A DNA stretch of 64,000 bases, taken from assembly GCF_014205835.1 (NCBI RefSeq), contig NZ_JACHCQ010000013.1:1-64000 (forward strand), in the 5' to 3' direction. The position numbers and the translations under genes were made by a program. The notes below the pieces were generated by a model. The model saw nothing but the letters and a program-made list of their open reading frames with translations. It did no database searches and had not been told where the DNA came from. This DNA is from Pedobacter sp. AK013. GTDB lineage: Bacteria; Bacteroidota; Bacteroidia; Sphingobacteriales; Sphingobacteriaceae. Position 1 is the first letter of the stretch. The number at the start of each line of letters is the position of its first letter. Positions 25,798 through 34,319 of this stretch are shown here, piece by piece.

Positions 25798-26574
25798 TTA
25801 TTTTGTGTGTGTAAATTCTATTTCTTTAAAGTTAAAGACTTTTAAACCGTTTTTTGTATCAACGCTTAGTCTACCGTTATCTTCAACTCCTTTAATGATT
25901 CCTTCAAAAAACGCTCCATTTTGTACATATAACGCTGGAATGTTAAAGTTGTAAAGCCTTGAAAGGTAATCATTTTGTAAAATGCTATATTTTCCGGCCC
26001 TCAAAATTAAGTAGTATTTTTCCATAAATATGAACAATTTCTCCATAATATCCATTAAAGGCACATCTCTTTGTAAAATTTGAATGACGGAAGTAGCACG
26101 TTGGCTAATGTTATCTGAAAATTCTGATTGATTTATATTTAAACCAATGCCAATTACTGATGATTTAATAAAACTGCCTGTCAGTGTATTTTCGATTAAT
26201 ACCCCCCCTAATTTCTTATGATGGTAATACATATCATTAGGCCATTTTACTTTTATCCCCTCTGGTACAAAACAGGATAAAGCATCACTAACAGCCAAAC
26301 TAACGGCAATATTTAAATAAAACTGTTTATCTAGCGGCAAAAAAGACGGCTTTAAATAAATACTTGTACTAATGTTTTTCCCTGCCTCGGTTTGCCAAAC
26401 GCTTTCTTGCTGTCCTCTTCCGGCAAACTGATTATCTGCCATAATTACAGTCCCTTCGGCTAATGGCTCGGATTTTGACACCAAATTTTTTAAAAAGTTA
26501 TTAGTAGAATCAACTTCTTTTAATTTGATTAAATTTTGACCAACAAATAATGTCGAAAAAGTGTTATTTTGCAA
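25798..26574 (-). CDS. birA: Biotin-[acetyl-CoA-carboxylase] ligase
   Basis: Attaches biotin to the carboxyl-carrier protein. The BPL motif GRGQQESVWQTEAGKNISTS and KWPNDMYYHHKKLGGVLIE are present. There is no N-terminal DNA-binding domain, so this is the enzyme-only form. The start codon appears to be TTG (MQNNTFSTLFVGQ); no ATG lies nearby and this beginning looks like homologs I recall. Divergent from rsfS across 44 bp. 258 aa. Confidence 0.92.
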   Translation of the reverse strand: MQNNTFSTLFVGQNLIKLKEVDSTNNFLKNLVSKSEPLAEGTVIMADNQFAGRGQQESVWQTEAGKNISTSIYLKPSFLPLDKQFYLNIAVSLAVSDALSCFVPEGIKVKWPNDMYYHHKKLGGVLIENTLTGSFIKSSVIGIGLNINQSEFSDNISQRATSVIQILQRDVPLMDIMEKLFIFMEKYYLILRAGKYSILQNDYLSRLYNFNIPALYVQNGAFFEGIIKGVEDNGRLSVDTKNGLKVFNFKEIEFTHTK

Positions 26575-26618
26575 GTGTTGAATTTATAATATTGTAATTC
26601 CAAAATTAAAGCATTTTA

Positions 26619-26993
26619 ATGGTAAAAAAGAAAATAGTAGCCCTTTCTACATACCTTTCGGAGTTAGCCGTTCACGGCATACAGGAGAAAAAAGGAGAAG
26701 ATATAGTGCGGTTAGATCTCAGGAATATTCATACTTCAGTGGCTGATTACTTTATTATTGCGAGCGCCAACTCTGGTACTCAGGTAAAAGCTATTGCCGA
26801 TAGTGTAGAAAAAGAAATATATAAAGCTACTCAGGCCGATCCAAGACATAAGGAAGGTTACGAATCAGCGGATTGGATCATTCTTGATTATTTCGATGTG
26901 GTTGTGCACATTTTTAAAACCGAAAAGCGCCACTTTTATGGCATAGAAGAACTTTGGGGGGATGCAGAAAGCACAAATTATCAAAGCGCATAA
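26619..26993 (+). CDS. rsfS: Ribosomal silencing factor RsfS
   Basis: Binds L14 on the large subunit and blocks subunit joining when nutrients are scarce. IQEKKGEDIVRLDLRNIHTS, DYFIIASANS and DWIILDYFDVVVHIF are family signatures; 124 aa is normal. It begins an operon-like run with ftsH (28 bp gap), an order common in Bacteroidota. Confidence 0.95.
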   Translation: MVKKKIVALSTYLSELAVHGIQEKKGEDIVRLDLRNIHTSVADYFIIASANSGTQVKAIADSVEKEIYKATQADPRHKEGYESADWIILDYFDVVVHIFKTEKRHFYGIEELWGDAESTNYQSA

Positions 26994-27021
26994 CCTAATA
27001 GAACCATTTTGACAAAGACAA

Positions 27022-29040
27022 ATGAACGACAATCAAAATACCAACGAAAAACAGGGTAAAAGAATTCCAAACATCCCTAAAAAACCACAAAAAGGATCAA
27101 AATTTAATATTTTCTGGGTGTATGCGGCCATTATTATAGCCATTATTGCTGCACAGTTTTTATTTACTACTGATGGCGGTAAAGAAGTAACCTACCAAAC
27201 ATTTGAACAACAGATGTTGCTGAAAGGTGACGTACAGAAGGTGGTTGCCTATAAATCAGACGATTTAGTTCGTGTAGAGGTTTATATTAAAAAAGATAGT
27301 TTAGATAAAAAGAAATTGTATGATGCATACAAGAGCAAAAGTACTTTTAATGTAAACAACGCAGGAAGCCCTGTTGTATATTTCAACGCTGGAACGATGG
27401 ATGGGCTTGATAAACAACTTGCCGATTCGCAAAAGGATCTTCCTACTAACCAACCAAGGGTACTGGCAGAGAAAACCAGTCGCAGCAACCCGTTGGCTAG
27501 CTGGTTCTTAAGCATTATTTTACCTGTATTGCTCTTAATCGGTTTCTGGATTTTTATGATGCGCAGAATGGGCGGAGGTGCTGGCGGCGGCGGTCAGATC
27601 TTCAGTATCGGAAAATCAAAAGCAACTTTGTTTGATAAAGAAAGCCAGGTAAACATTACTTTCAACGATGTTGCCGGTTTAGAAGAAGCAAAAACAGAGG
27701 TAATGGAAATTGTAGATTTCCTTAAAAACCCTAAAAAATATACCGATCTGGGTGGAAAAATCCCTAAAGGCGCTTTACTTGTAGGTTCGCCTGGTACCGG
27801 TAAAACCTTATTGGCTAAAGCTGTTGCAGGCGAGGCCCAGGTTCCTTTCTTCTCTCTGTCAGGATCTGATTTTGTAGAGATGTTTGTTGGGGTGGGTGCA
27901 TCTCGTGTACGCGACTTATTTAAACAAGCAAAAGATAAATCGCCTTGTATTATCTTTATTGATGAAATCGATGCTATTGGCCGTGCCCGTGGTAAAAACG
28001 GTGTAATGGGTGGAAATGATGAACGCGAAAACACCTTAAACCAGCTTTTGGTTGAAATGGATGGTTTTGGCACCAATACTCATGTTATTATCTTAGCCGC
28101 TACGAACCGTGCCGATGTTTTAGATAAGGCATTATTAAGAGCAGGTAGATTCGACAGACAGATTTATGTTGATTTACCAGATGTTATAGAGCGTAAACAA
28201 ATTTTCGAAGTCCATATCACGCCGCTTAAAAAATCAGAAGAGCTTGATACCGAATTTTTAGCAAAACAAACCCCAGGATTCTCTGGAGCGGATATTGCAA
28301 ATGTTTGTAACGAAGCGGCATTAATTGCAGCCCGTAAAAATAAATCGGCAGTTGATAAGCAAGATTTCTTAGACGCTGTAGATAGAATCGTAGGTGGATT
28401 GGAAAAGAAAAACAAAATCATTACACCAAGCGAAAAACGTGCTATTGCGATTCACGAGGCTGGTCACGCCACGGTAAGCTGGTTATTAGAACATGCGGCG
28501 CCTTTAGTTAAGGTTACTATTGTTCCGCGCGGCCAGAGTTTAGGTGCCGCCTGGTATCTGCCAGAAGAACGCTTAATTGTTCGTCCTCATCAAATGCTCG
28601 ATGAAATGTGTGCAACTATGGGTGGTAGGGCAGCTGAAAAAGTGATGTTCGATACCATTTCTACCGGTGCACTTAGCGATTTAGAAAAGGTGAATAAACA
28701 AGCTAGAGCAATGGTTACTATTTATGGCTTGAACGATAAATTAGGAAACATTACTTATTACGACTCATCTGGTCAGAACGAGTATAATTTCTCTAAACCA
28801 TATTCAGAAGATACTGCTTTAACGATTGATAAAGAAATTTCGGCTTTAATTGAAGGCCAATACCAAAGGGCAATTACTTTATTAGAAGAAAATAAAGATA
28901 AATTGATCCAATTGGCAGATATCTTGATTGAAAAAGAAGTTTTATTTAAAGACGATTTAGAAGTAATTTTTGGTAAACGATTATTCGAAAACCAAGGAGA
29001 AAGCGGCACTCCCGGACATATTACTCCGGTAGAAGCATAA
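27022..29040 (+). CDS. ftsH: ATP-dependent membrane zinc metalloprotease FtsH
   Basis: Membrane-bound AAA+ protease that degrades misfolded and regulatory proteins. Two N-terminal membrane segments (about 27-47 and 158-179) frame an extracytoplasmic domain. A glycine-rich linker precedes the AAA module, with Walker A GSPGTGKT (255-262) and the SRH near [19 protein letters not shown]. The zinc site HEAGH is His478-His482. The 672-aa length fits. A terminator follows the stop at once. Confidence 0.97.
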   Translation: MNDNQNTNEKQGKRIPNIPKKPQKGSKFNIFWVYAAIIIAIIAAQFLFTTDGGKEVTYQTFEQQMLLKGDVQKVVAYKSDDLVRVEVYIKKDSLDKKKLYDAYKSKSTFNVNNAGSPVVYFNAGTMDGLDKQLADSQKDLPTNQPRVLAEKTSRSNPLASWFLSIILPVLLLIGFWIFMMRRMGGGAGGGGQIFSIGKSKATLFDKESQVNITFNDVAGLEEAKTEVMEIVDFLKNPKKYTDLGGKIPKGALLVGSPGTGKTLLAKAVAGEAQVPFFSLSGSDFVEMFVGVGASRVRDLFKQAKDKSPCIIFIDEIDAIGRARGKNGVMGGNDERENTLNQLLVEMDGFGTNTHVIILAATNRADVLDKALLRAGRFDRQIYVDLPDVIERKQIFEVHITPLKKSEELDTEFLAKQTPGFSGADIANVCNEAALIAARKNKSAVDKQDFLDAVDRIVGGLEKKNKIITPSEKRAIAIHEAGHATVSWLLEHAAPLVKVTIVPRGQSLGAAWYLPEERLIVRPHQMLDEMCATMGGRAAEKVMFDTISTGALSDLEKVNKQARAMVTIYGLNDKLGNITYYDSSGQNEYNFSKPYSEDTALTIDKEISALIEGQYQRAITLLEENKDKLIQLADILIEKEVLFKDDLEVIFGKRLFENQGESGTPGHITPVEA

Positions 29041-29058
29041 ATAAATAATTTCTATTAT

Positions 29059-29066
29059 TACATTTG
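29059..29066 (+). promoter_or_regulatory. Candidate -7 box for the LUD gene
   Basis: TACATTTG matches TAnnTTTG. It overlaps the first base of the ftsH terminator stem, so a transcript from it would begin inside the stem. No clear -33 element. Confidence 0.3.
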
Positions 29067-29101
29067 CTACCCTAGTTTAATTATTAGGGTAGCTTTTTTT
29101 T
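29066..29101 (+). terminator. Intrinsic terminator after ftsH
   Basis: Perfect 9-bp stem GCTACCCTA/TAGGGTAGC followed by eight T residues. The next gene starts 3 bp later. Confidence 0.9.
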
Positions 29102-29104
29102 ATA

Positions 29105-29749
29105 ATGAAGGATAATACGACAGCGAAAGAACAAATACTAAAAAAGATAAGGAAAGCACTATTAGAGAAGCGCGAAAACCCTTATCCTAATTTAGAAGAG
29201 GGTCAACTGTATAAAAAAAATACAGATGAGCTAGAGGTATTATTTGCCGAACAGCTTACGGCTATATCCGGGAACTTTATCTTCTGCGAAGACGGGATCG
29301 ATTTTTTTGAAAATATGCTGCAGCTGGCCGACAAATTTAAATGGCGGAAAATATATTGCTGGGAACCAGAACTTCAGCAGTTTTTAAGCAAATACGAATT
29401 TCCTTTTTACCAAACCGATAAAGATTTTGAACAGGCAGAAGTAGGTATTACGCTTTGCGAAGCCCTAATTGCCCGTAATGGAAGCGTAATGGTAACTAAT
29501 CAAGGTGCTGCAGGAAGAAGGCTCAGCATCTTCCCACATCATCACATTGTAATTGCAAAAACAAGCCAACTGGTTCTGGATCTTAAAGATGCCTTTCATT
29601 TGTTGAAAAACAAGTATGGCAACCAGATCCCATCCATGATCAGCAATATTACCGGACCGAGCAGAACCGCCGATATTGAAAAAACATTAGTTTTAGGTGC
29701 ACATGGGCCAAAAGAACTTTTTGTGTTTTTGATTGATGATTTTAGTTAA
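29105..29749 (+). CDS. LUD-domain protein (LutC/YkgG-like)
   Basis: Cytoplasmic protein of the LUD family, which includes LutC of lactate utilisation. NGSVMVTNQGAAGRRLSIFPHHHIVIA and GPSRTADIEKTLVLGAHGPKEL are the conserved C-terminal motifs. No lutA or lutB is present here, so a lactate role is not supported; Bacteroidota often carry a lone copy next to ftsH. The ATG lies 3 bp after the T-run of the ftsH terminator. 214 aa. Confidence 0.9.
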   Translation: MKDNTTAKEQILKKIRKALLEKRENPYPNLEEGQLYKKNTDELEVLFAEQLTAISGNFIFCEDGIDFFENMLQLADKFKWRKIYCWEPELQQFLSKYEFPFYQTDKDFEQAEVGITLCEALIARNGSVMVTNQGAAGRRLSIFPHHHIVIAKTSQLVLDLKDAFHLLKNKYGNQIPSMISNITGPSRTADIEKTLVLGAHGPKELFVFLIDDFS

Positions 29750-29763
29750 TTGTAACGTGTCAA

Positions 29764-30489
29764 TCATTTAAGTGCGTATGCACCTAAAATTGGACAACCA
29801 TTTGCCGTTTTACAATGAAATTGACTTAATCTCTCCAAAGGTTCAATGCCTGTTTGGGTCCCATTAAAAAATTCATCATAATAACCATTACTGCTATATA
29901 CAGCATGCGGGGCATTGTATAAAACAAGATTTGAATATTTTTTAATATTGCTAATGCTCAGATCATTAACAATAACCTTTTGCAAACCCAATATTTTATG
30001 TATTTCAGAGGCATTTTGTCCCTTGTTAAGTTTATCCACTCCTCGGTAAAAATAATTTGCATCATATCCCATTTCCAATTGTTTGGCCCTGCACATTACA
30101 GCAAAACAAAATGCAGCATAATCACTAATTTTTTTTGAAATAGCATCAGTTTGCGTTTTAATAAAAAAATGTTTTTTTGCGAAATTCAACCTATCAAAAG
30201 AAAGCACAATAATTTTATCATCTCTTCTTTTAATGTAAACCATTTTTGCTGTCGAGTCGGTTTTTACTTCTTTAAAAACACCATTAATTCCAAAAGTTCC
30301 AATTGATGCCTTTATGAGCGCCACCGAGGCGCAGTTACCTCCACCACCAAACCTGCTCAATATACCGGCAAAATGAACACGGTCTTGTTTAAATGCTTTA
30401 TAAAGTTCTTGTGTGGTTACTTTTGTTATCTGGGCATTTGCCATCTGTATTATAAACAGGAGCAAAAAAGTAGTGAAGAAATTTTTCAT
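29764..30489 (-). CDS. Secreted protein, putative papain/calpain-like cysteine peptidase
   Basis: 241 residues with a signal peptide (cleavage near ANAQ). The sequence GGGGNCASVALIKAS (Cys53) looks like the nucleophile helix of papain-fold peptidases, and NAPHAVYSSNGYYDEFFNG (His195, Asp205) like the downstream His/Asp-Asn region. The spacing of about 140 residues is plausible for the fold. Two further Cys pairs (128/133 and near the C-terminus) could form disulfides. The peptidase reading is inference; no family was confirmed. Convergent with the LUD gene, divergent from the sensor kinase. Confidence 0.6.
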   Translation of the reverse strand: MKNFFTTFLLLFIIQMANAQITKVTTQELYKAFKQDRVHFAGILSRFGGGGNCASVALIKASIGTFGINGVFKEVKTDSTAKMVYIKRRDDKIIVLSFDRLNFAKKHFFIKTQTDAISKKISDYAAFCFAVMCRAKQLEMGYDANYFYRGVDKLNKGQNASEIHKILGLQKVIVNDLSISNIKKYSNLVLYNAPHAVYSSNGYYDEFFNGTQTGIEPLERLSQFHCKTANGCPILGAYALK

Positions 30490-30538
30490 TTTAAGTCGTT
30501 TAGTTTGATATAAAAGTAATTGATAGCAAAAGAGGTTT

Positions 30539-30560
30539 ATATACCCTATACTCGGTATAT
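30539..30560. promoter_or_regulatory. Inverted repeat between divergent genes
   Basis: ATATACC-N8-GGTATAT, a perfect 7-bp inverted repeat upstream of the sensor kinase. A related one (ATACCG-N10-CGGTAT) lies at 33214-33235, after the response regulator. Confidence 0.4.
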
Positions 30561-30633
30561 TTAGTGTTTATTTTATATCTTATATTTATGAAATATTGAT
30601 TGGTAGTTAAAGCAGCCACTAATTCTCTCATCA

Positions 30634-32511
30634 ATGAATAAAGTTTTCTTGCTATTCTTATTTTTTATAAATCCACTGCGGGTGTGCTTTGCTCAACAGG
30701 GTAATCCAATTTTGATCGATACCGCCAAAAAATTTAACATCAGCAAGCATGGATATTTCTATGAAGACAAAAATTTAAACCTGAATATCGATTCCATCAT
30801 AAAATATAAGCAGGCTCGTAAACTTACCCCACTAATACCAGGAAAAGTTTTTAGTAAAGGTTACACCCAATCTTATTACTGGGTTGCTTTTGATATCGAA
30901 AATACCCTAAATCAATCTGTGCACCTCATGTTTAAGGAGCAGAGCTCAAGCATTAACCAGCTCCAGCTGTTTAAAGTAGATCAGCAAGGAAAGATTTACC
31001 CCTTAGGCTTAACAGGCGATCATTTCCCTTTTAAACAACGCCCTTATCGCAATAGAAGCTTTATCTACCCAATGGTTCTTTTGCCTCATGAAAAGGCCAC
31101 TTTTTATTTGTGGGCAGACAAACGCGGACAGAACATGTACATGCCAATATCTATCGGACGGGATGTTGATATTATTCAGGCGGAGATTCCGCAGCATACC
31201 CTATTTGGATTTTACACAGGCATTTTTGTTTTCGCAGTGATTTTTAACCTATTACTATTTGCCTCGGTTAGGGATAACATCCACCTATATTACGCGATTT
31301 ACATTTTTTGCACCCTAATTTTTATCCTGGAAGAAGAGGGGTTGGCCTTTCAATGGTTCTACCCAAATTTACCTGGTCTTCAGGATTACATGCGGTTGAT
31401 TATGGCATCACTGAGCTGTGGGCTGCTAATTCAGGTAATGCAGCTATTTGTTAACCAAAACAGCACCAACAGTCGATTATATCGTTTTACCAACTATTAT
31501 AAAAGATTCTGCTGGGCCATGTCCATCATTCCGGTATTTATGCTTTTCAAATCGTTTATCCTCTTAGAAAAAACGGTTTTTTACATCAACAATTTTCTTG
31601 CACTCCTTACGGTAATCATTATAATTATCTGTGTAGTGGAAAGAATCAGAGCAGGCTACAAGTTGGGGTGGTATTATTTTATTGCGACCGTCATGTTGTT
31701 ATTTGGGGTTTTTAACTATGTTTTTAACACATTAGGGCTTACCAATTTTAATTTATTAAAGCCAAATGGTTTAGTGGTAGGTTTAACAGCCGAAATCATT
31801 TTTCTTTCATTTGCATTAACACAGCGTTATAATTTTCTAAAAAAAGAAAAAGAAATCCTGTTGGAAGAAAAAAGTAAACACCAGGTAGACCTCGCCGATG
31901 GCATTTTTAATGCACAGGAAGATGAACGGACACGTTTGGCCCGCGATCTTCATGATGACCTCGGCGGCACACTTTCGATTATAAAACTAAACATCACCGC
32001 TTTTCAGCACAAAGTTTTAAAGCTTACTGAAAACGACCGTATATTTTACGACCAAACCATCAGTATGATCGAAAAGGCATGCGCCGATTTAAGGGAAATA
32101 TCACACAATTTAATGCCAAAAAACTTTGAGCAACTGGGTTTAATTGAAACATTAAATGAGCATTTTAAAACCCTGAACCATTCAGGTAAAATCGCATTCG
32201 AATTTGTTTTTCAGGTAGAACACCCCATTGAAAGCGGAATGGAGATTACCATATACCGGATTGTTAACGAACTGGTAAATAACATCATCAGGCATTCTTT
32301 TGCATCGAAGGCAACCATACAGATTTTATCTTTCGATGAAAGAATTAGCATTATGGCCGAAGATAACGGCATAGGTTTTAATCCCGATATAGATAAAAAG
32401 GGTTTAGGTACACAAAATATTCTATCAAGGGTAAATTATCTTAACGGTAAAATCCAGGTAGACAGTAATCAAAACGGTACAACAACAGTAATTGATATCC
32501 CCTTAAAATAA
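30634..32511 (+). CDS. 7TMR-DISM sensor histidine kinase
   Basis: Membrane sensor of a two-component system. After a signal peptide, an extracytoplasmic 7TMR-DISMED2-type domain (about 30-170) precedes seven membrane segments (about 185-395), a short coiled coil, and a HisKA_3-type kinase. The phospho-acceptor is His440 in RLARDLHDDLGG, and the ATPase has NELVNNIIRH and GIGFNP. The ligand is unknown; DISMED2 folds often bind carbohydrate-like molecules. The stop overlaps the start of the response regulator gene (TAATG). 625 aa. Confidence 0.93.
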   Translation: MNKVFLLFLFFINPLRVCFAQQGNPILIDTAKKFNISKHGYFYEDKNLNLNIDSIIKYKQARKLTPLIPGKVFSKGYTQSYYWVAFDIENTLNQSVHLMFKEQSSSINQLQLFKVDQQGKIYPLGLTGDHFPFKQRPYRNRSFIYPMVLLPHEKATFYLWADKRGQNMYMPISIGRDVDIIQAEIPQHTLFGFYTGIFVFAVIFNLLLFASVRDNIHLYYAIYIFCTLIFILEEEGLAFQWFYPNLPGLQDYMRLIMASLSCGLLIQVMQLFVNQNSTNSRLYRFTNYYKRFCWAMSIIPVFMLFKSFILLEKTVFYINNFLALLTVIIIIICVVERIRAGYKLGWYYFIATVMLLFGVFNYVFNTLGLTNFNLLKPNGLVVGLTAEIIFLSFALTQRYNFLKKEKEILLEEKSKHQVDLADGIFNAQEDERTRLARDLHDDLGGTLSIIKLNITAFQHKVLKLTENDRIFYDQTISMIEKACADLREISHNLMPKNFEQLGLIETLNEHFKTLNHSGKIAFEFVFQVEHPIESGMEITIYRIVNELVNNIIRHSFASKATIQILSFDERISIMAEDNGIGFNPDIDKKGLGTQNILSRVNYLNGKIQVDSNQNGTTTVIDIPLK

Positions 32512-33164
32512 TGGACACGATTCAACAGAAACCCACCACGCTGATGATCGCTGATGATCATAAACTTTTTGCCGAAGGATTATCGGCCATTCTCTCTGAA
32601 CAGCCCAATTTTAAAATAATCGGTATGGCATCGAATGGGAAGGAAATTTTGCACCTCTTGAACACCCAGACACCTGATATTTTAATTCTTGATCTGAACA
32701 TGCCGGTTTTAGACGGTGAAATTGCCGCCGAAAAAATCAGGCAATTATTTCCCGCGGTTAAAATAATGGTCTTATCGATGTACTATACTGCTACCCTAGC
32801 CGCAAAACTCGAGGGCATAGGGGTAATGGCTTTTATTCAAAAGGATACCGATGCTGAAACACTATTCAAAATTATCTCCGGCCTACAGAACGGAGAAAAA
32901 TATTTCCAAAAAATAAAATCCGATGTTCAACCGTCCTCTGTTTTTAATGACAGTGATCATTTCCAAAAAAGCCATAACTTAACAGCCCGGGAAATGGAAA
33001 TATTGAAATTGATCAGTGACGACTATACTTCCCAGCAAATTGCTCAAAAATTATTTATAGCTTTAAACACTGTTGATACGCACCGTAAAAATATGGCGCA
33101 GAAGCTCAACGTAACAGGAAAAGCAGGATTATTAAAATTCGCACTTGAAAATAAGCTCCGCTAA
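32511..33164 (+). CDS. NarL/LuxR-type response regulator
   Basis: Partner of the kinase just upstream, with which it shares one base. The receiver domain (about 8-125) has the acidic pair at DD near residue 15, phospho-acceptor Asp61 in LILDLNMP and Lys in IQKD. The C-terminal LuxR helix-turn-helix (about 153-210) includes LTAREMEILKLISDDYTSQQ. Targets are unknown; inverted repeats on both sides of the pair are candidates. 217 aa. Confidence 0.95.
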   Translation: MDTIQQKPTTLMIADDHKLFAEGLSAILSEQPNFKIIGMASNGKEILHLLNTQTPDILILDLNMPVLDGEIAAEKIRQLFPAVKIMVLSMYYTATLAAKLEGIGVMAFIQKDTDAETLFKIISGLQNGEKYFQKIKSDVQPSSVFNDSDHFQKSHNLTAREMEILKLISDDYTSQQIAQKLFIALNTVDTHRKNMAQKLNVTGKAGLLKFALENKLR

Positions 33165-33213
33165 TATTTAATTTATTTTCGTTTATCGAATATAATTGAT
33201 ATTTTTATACTAC

Positions 33214-33235
33214 ATACCGTTTTAGTATGCGGTAT
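33214..33235. promoter_or_regulatory. Inverted repeat before the FabH-like gene
   Basis: ATACCG-N10-CGGTAT, just upstream of the ATG at 33243. An alternative CATAC/GTATG hairpin overlaps it. It is similar to the repeat at 30539-30560. Confidence 0.4.
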
Positions 33236-33242
33236 TATAATT

Positions 33243-34319
33243 ATGAGCAGAGCAATAAATACGGTAATAACCGGTACTGGAAGTTATATTCCACAGAATA
33301 TCATTTCTGGTAATGAATTCTTAAATTCTACGTTTTTTGAGAATGGGAATCTATTGGAGAAAGAGAATTCAGAGATCATTGATAAATTCTCTGAGATTAC
33401 GGAGATCGTAGAAAGACGTTACGCATGTCCCGATCAACTAAGCAATCATATTGGCGCAAAGGCGGCAGAAAAAGCCATTGAAAATGCTGGCATTGATAAA
33501 GAAACCCTAGACTATATTATATTCTGTCATAATTTTGGTGACATCCCTTCGGGTAGCAACCGCATTGACATTTTGCCATCTTTAGCCTCAAAGGTAAAAC
33601 AACAATTGGGCATTGAAAATCCAGACTGCGTTGCCTATGATATCATTTTTGGTTGCCCAGGATGGGTTCAAGGTGCAATACAGGCAGACTACTATATTAA
33701 AAGCGGTGATGCGAAACGTGTTATGGTTATTGGTGCAGAAACCTTAAGCCGCATTATCGATCCACATGACCGTGATAGCATGATCTTTTCGGATGGTGCA
33801 GGTGCCGTAATTTTCGAGGCAGAAGAATCAGAAGAAAAAAGAGGAATACTAGCACATAAAACAGAAACGCATGCTGTAAACCATGGCAGTTTATTAACCA
33901 TGGGCAAGAGCTCCCATCCTGATGAAACCAATGGAAACCTTTATTTAAAAATGAATGGTCGTAAGCTGTACGAGTTTGCGGTAGTTCAGGTGCCTCAGGT
34001 GATTAAAAAGGCCATTGATAAAGCAGGCTTAAGCGTTGAAGATGTAAATATTGTATTCGTCCACCAGGCCAACGGGAAAATGGATACGGCTATCATGAAA
34101 CGTTTGTTTAAACTTTATGGTAAAGATACAGTCCCGGAAAACTTAGTCCCAATGACGATTTCATGGTTAGGGAACAGTTCGGTAGCCACTGTGCCAACCT
34201 TATTGGATCTGGTATTAAAAGGCGAAGTTAAAGACTATAAGGTTAAACCTGGTGATGTCGCTGTTTTTGCTTCAGTAGGAGCAGGGATGCATATTAATGC
34301 TTTTATACACCGTTTCTAA
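33243..34319 (+). CDS. 3-oxoacyl-ACP synthase III family protein (FabH-like)
   Basis: Thiolase-fold condensing enzyme. The catalytic triad is visible: Cys138 in FGCPGW, His274 in VHQANG and Asn311 in GNSSVATVP. At 358 aa it is somewhat longer than housekeeping FabH (about 320-335), with a longer N-terminal part. It is not near other fatty-acid genes, so it may be a second, specialised copy; its substrate cannot be read from sequence. Convergent with the TPR gene, overlapping it by 4 bp. Confidence 0.9.
   Translation: MSRAINTVITGTGSYIPQNIISGNEFLNSTFFENGNLLEKENSEIIDKFSEITEIVERRYACPDQLSNHIGAKAAEKAIENAGIDKETLDYIIFCHNFGDIPSGSNRIDILPSLASKVKQQLGIENPDCVAYDIIFGCPGWVQGAIQADYYIKSGDAKRVMVIGAETLSRIIDPHDRDSMIFSDGAGAVIFEAEESEEKRGILAHKTETHAVNHGSLLTMGKSSHPDETNGNLYLKMNGRKLYEFAVVQVPQVIKKAIDKAGLSVEDVNIVFVHQANGKMDTAIMKRLFKLYGKDTVPENLVPMTISWLGNSSVATVPTLLDLVLKGEVKDYKVKPGDVAVFASVGAGMHINAFIHRF

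Noticed and set aside
27594-28076. 160-codon frame opposite ftsH
   Set aside because: Fully antisense to the conserved AAA domain of FtsH; typical shadow frame without start or family signal.
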